DNA from: VAZQ01 sp963841105
GTDB taxonomy: Bacteria > Pseudomonadota > Alphaproteobacteria > Rhizobiales > Xanthobacteraceae
Assembly: GCA_963841105.1 (NCBI GenBank)
Contig: CAWJCB010000041.1
Coordinates: forward strand, 1-64,000
Length of the DNA: 64,000 nt
Direction: 5' to 3'
A program made the translations under genes and the position numbers. A model generated the notes under the pieces. The model saw only the letters and a program-made list of their open reading frames with translations, was not told the DNA's origin and did no database searches. The first letter of the stretch is position 1; the number at the start of each line of letters is the position of its first letter. Below are positions 42,101 to 45,100 of this stretch, piece after piece.

Positions 42101-45100
42101 TCAGCGGATGCCCGATCGGGACGGACACGCCGGTCTGTGTCCCGTCCGCCACAAAGCCGACGGCATCGATGGTTGCTTCCGTGGGACCGTAGAGGTGAAT
42201 AAGACGACCTATCCCAAGCCGGCCTGAAATCTCCCGCGCCAAGTCGGTCGTGAGCTTCTCTCCGCCAAGCGCCAAGTGCGCCAGGAAGAGACCCTCCGGC
42301 ACATCGCGAAGAACCGACTGCAAATAGGACGGCACGCAGCTGACGAAGCTCACCTCATGCCGGACGATGGCCTGCCAGAATTGTGCAGGGGTTTCCCGCA
42401 CCGCCTCGCCGAGGACGATGGCAGCGCCACCCCCAGCGAGAGGCAGCAGCATCTGCTCGATTGCGGCATCGAAACCACAGGAGATGAACACCGCCGAGCG
42501 AAAGCTCTCATCCACCCCGAAATCAGACTTCAAAGCCGCGAGCTTGTTCACAAGGTTTGCATGCTCGACCACCACCCCCTTTGGCGTCCCTGTGGAGCCT
42601 GAGGTGTAGATGACATAGGCAGGGTTGGCCGGGTCGAGCGCGACGGCGGGGGGGCTCTGCGGCGCCGCCGCAATGGCGGGCGCATCGGCATCGAGCCGCA
42701 CGATGACCGGCACACGCGCTGCCGTCGCCGCCGGCAGGCGCTCCAGCAGCGCATCCTGAGTGACGAGCACCTCCGCGCCGGCATCTTCCAGCATGAAGGC
42801 AAGCCGCGCCTGCGGGTAGTCCGGATCAAGCGGCAGATACGCACCCCCCGCCTTGAGGATGCCCAGCAACCCGACGATCAGGTCGAGCGAGCGGGCAAGG
42901 CACAGCCCCACCACCGTCTCAGGCCCCACCCCGCGCGCGCGCAGATGATGCGCCAGCCGGTTGGCCCGCCTGTCCAGCTCACCGTAGCGCAGCCGCTCCT
43001 CCTCGAAGATCACCGCAACCGCATCCGGGCTCCTGGCCACCTGCGCCGCAAACAGCTCCGGCAGGGTGGAAGCAGGCAGCGCATGCGCCGTCGCGTTCCA
43101 CTCCCCCAGGATGGTCGCGCGCTCATCCGCACCGAGAATGTCCACGCTGGAGAGCGCCCGCTCCGGATGCGCTACAGCCGCTTCCAGCACACGGACGAAC
43201 CGACTCGCCAGCCTTTCGATGCTCGCCGCATCAAACAGGTCGGTCGCGTATTCGATCCCCCCGACAATCCCCGCCGGCAACCCGTCCGCCCCGCGCTCCT
43301 CGCTCAGGCTCACCGAGAGGTCAAACTTCGCCGTTCCCGTGGATACATCTTCAGGCGACGCCGCAATCCCATTCACTGCAAACCGCGCCGCCATATTGGT
43401 TTGAAACGCCAGCATCACCTGGAACAAGGGATGATGCGATAGCGACCGCACAGGGTTGAGAAGCTCCACCAGCCGCTCAAACGGCACATCCGCATGGCTG
43501 TAGGCCGACAGATTGCGAGAGCGCACCCGCCCGATCAGCTCCCCCAGCCCGGGGTTGCCCGACGTATCCGTCCGCAGCACCAGCGTGTTCACAAAGAACC
43601 CGACAAGCCCGTCCAGCGCGCTGTCGCTGCGCCCCGCTATCGGGCTGCCGATCGCGATGTCATCCCCCGCCCCAAGCCGGCTCAACAGACCCGCAAGGCA
43701 CGCCTGCACCACCATGAACAGGCTCGCCCCACATCCCCGCGCCAGACCAACGAGCCCACGGTGCAACTCCGCGGACAGCTTCACCCCAACAACATCCCCG
43801 CGATGGCTCGCAACAGATCGCCGCGGCCGATCGCTGGGCAAATCTACGGCAGGCGCTAACCCATCCAGCGCCGCGCGCCAGTACGCAAGCTGCCGCGAGA
43901 TCGCGCTCTCCGCATCGCTCTCCTCGCCAAGGACCTCCCGTTGCCACAAAGTGTAGTCGGCATACTGCACCGACAGCGGCGGCAAGGCTGAAGCCTCCCC
44001 CCGCAGACGCGCCCCATAGGCCCATGCAAGGTCCGCAAACAGCGGACCCAATGACCACCCGTCCGCCGCGATGTGATGCACCAGCAGCAGCAGCACGTGC
44101 TCGCTCGCGGCGACCTCGAACAGGTGCGCGCGCACCGGCAGCTCGGCGCAGATGTCAAACCCAACCGCCGCCGCATCCGCCAGCGCCGCCGCAAGCGCGG
44201 TCTCCGTCACCCGCGCCCGGATCAGCGCAGGCCGTGCCGCATCCGCTCCCAGCACCTCCTGCCGCGCCACCCCGTCGCGCTCGGGAAAGATCGTGCGCAG
44301 GCTCTCATGGCGTCCCACCACATCGCCCAGCGCTCCCTCCAGCGCCGGCGCATCCAGTGGCCCCGTCAGCCGCACCGCAACCGGGATGGTGTAGGTTGCG
44401 CTTGCTGTTGCGCTTGCCTCCTCCAGCCGGTGCAGGAACCACAGCCGCTGCTGCGCATGCGACAGCGGCAGCTCCGCAGGACGCGCTCGCGGCAGTGAGT
44501 GCAGGACTTCTCCTCTGACGCTGCCCCACCCAGTCCGCCAGCGCCGCAACCGTCGGCGCCTCAAACAGCGTGCGGATCGGCACCTCGACATCAAGGCCTG
44601 CCCGGATGCGGCTGATCAGCCGCATCGCCAACAGCGAATGGCCGCCCAGCGCAAAGAAATTGTCCGCAATCCCCACCCCGGCGACCCCGAGCACTTCCGC
44701 AAACAGCGCGCAAAGGATCTCCTCCCGCGGCGTGCGCGGCGCACGCCACAGACCCTCCCCGCGCAGCACAGGCGCCGGCAGCGCCCGGCGGTCGAGCTTG
44801 CCGTTCGGCGTCAGCGGAAGCCGATCCAGAACCACAAAGCCAGACGGCACCATGTAGTCGGGAAGGCTTGCCCCCACATGCGCGCGCAACGCACCCGCAG
44901 CCAGATCTTCCCCTTCGCTCCGAGGCACGACATACGCGACCAGCCGCTTCTGCCCAGGCAAATCTTCGCGCGCAATCACCGCGGCCTGCGCCACCCCGGG
45001 ATGGCGCAGCAGAACCGCCTCGATCTCGCCCGGCTCAATGCGAAAGCCGCGCAGCTTCACCTGCGCATCCGCGCGCCCGACAAACTCCAGAACCCCGTCC

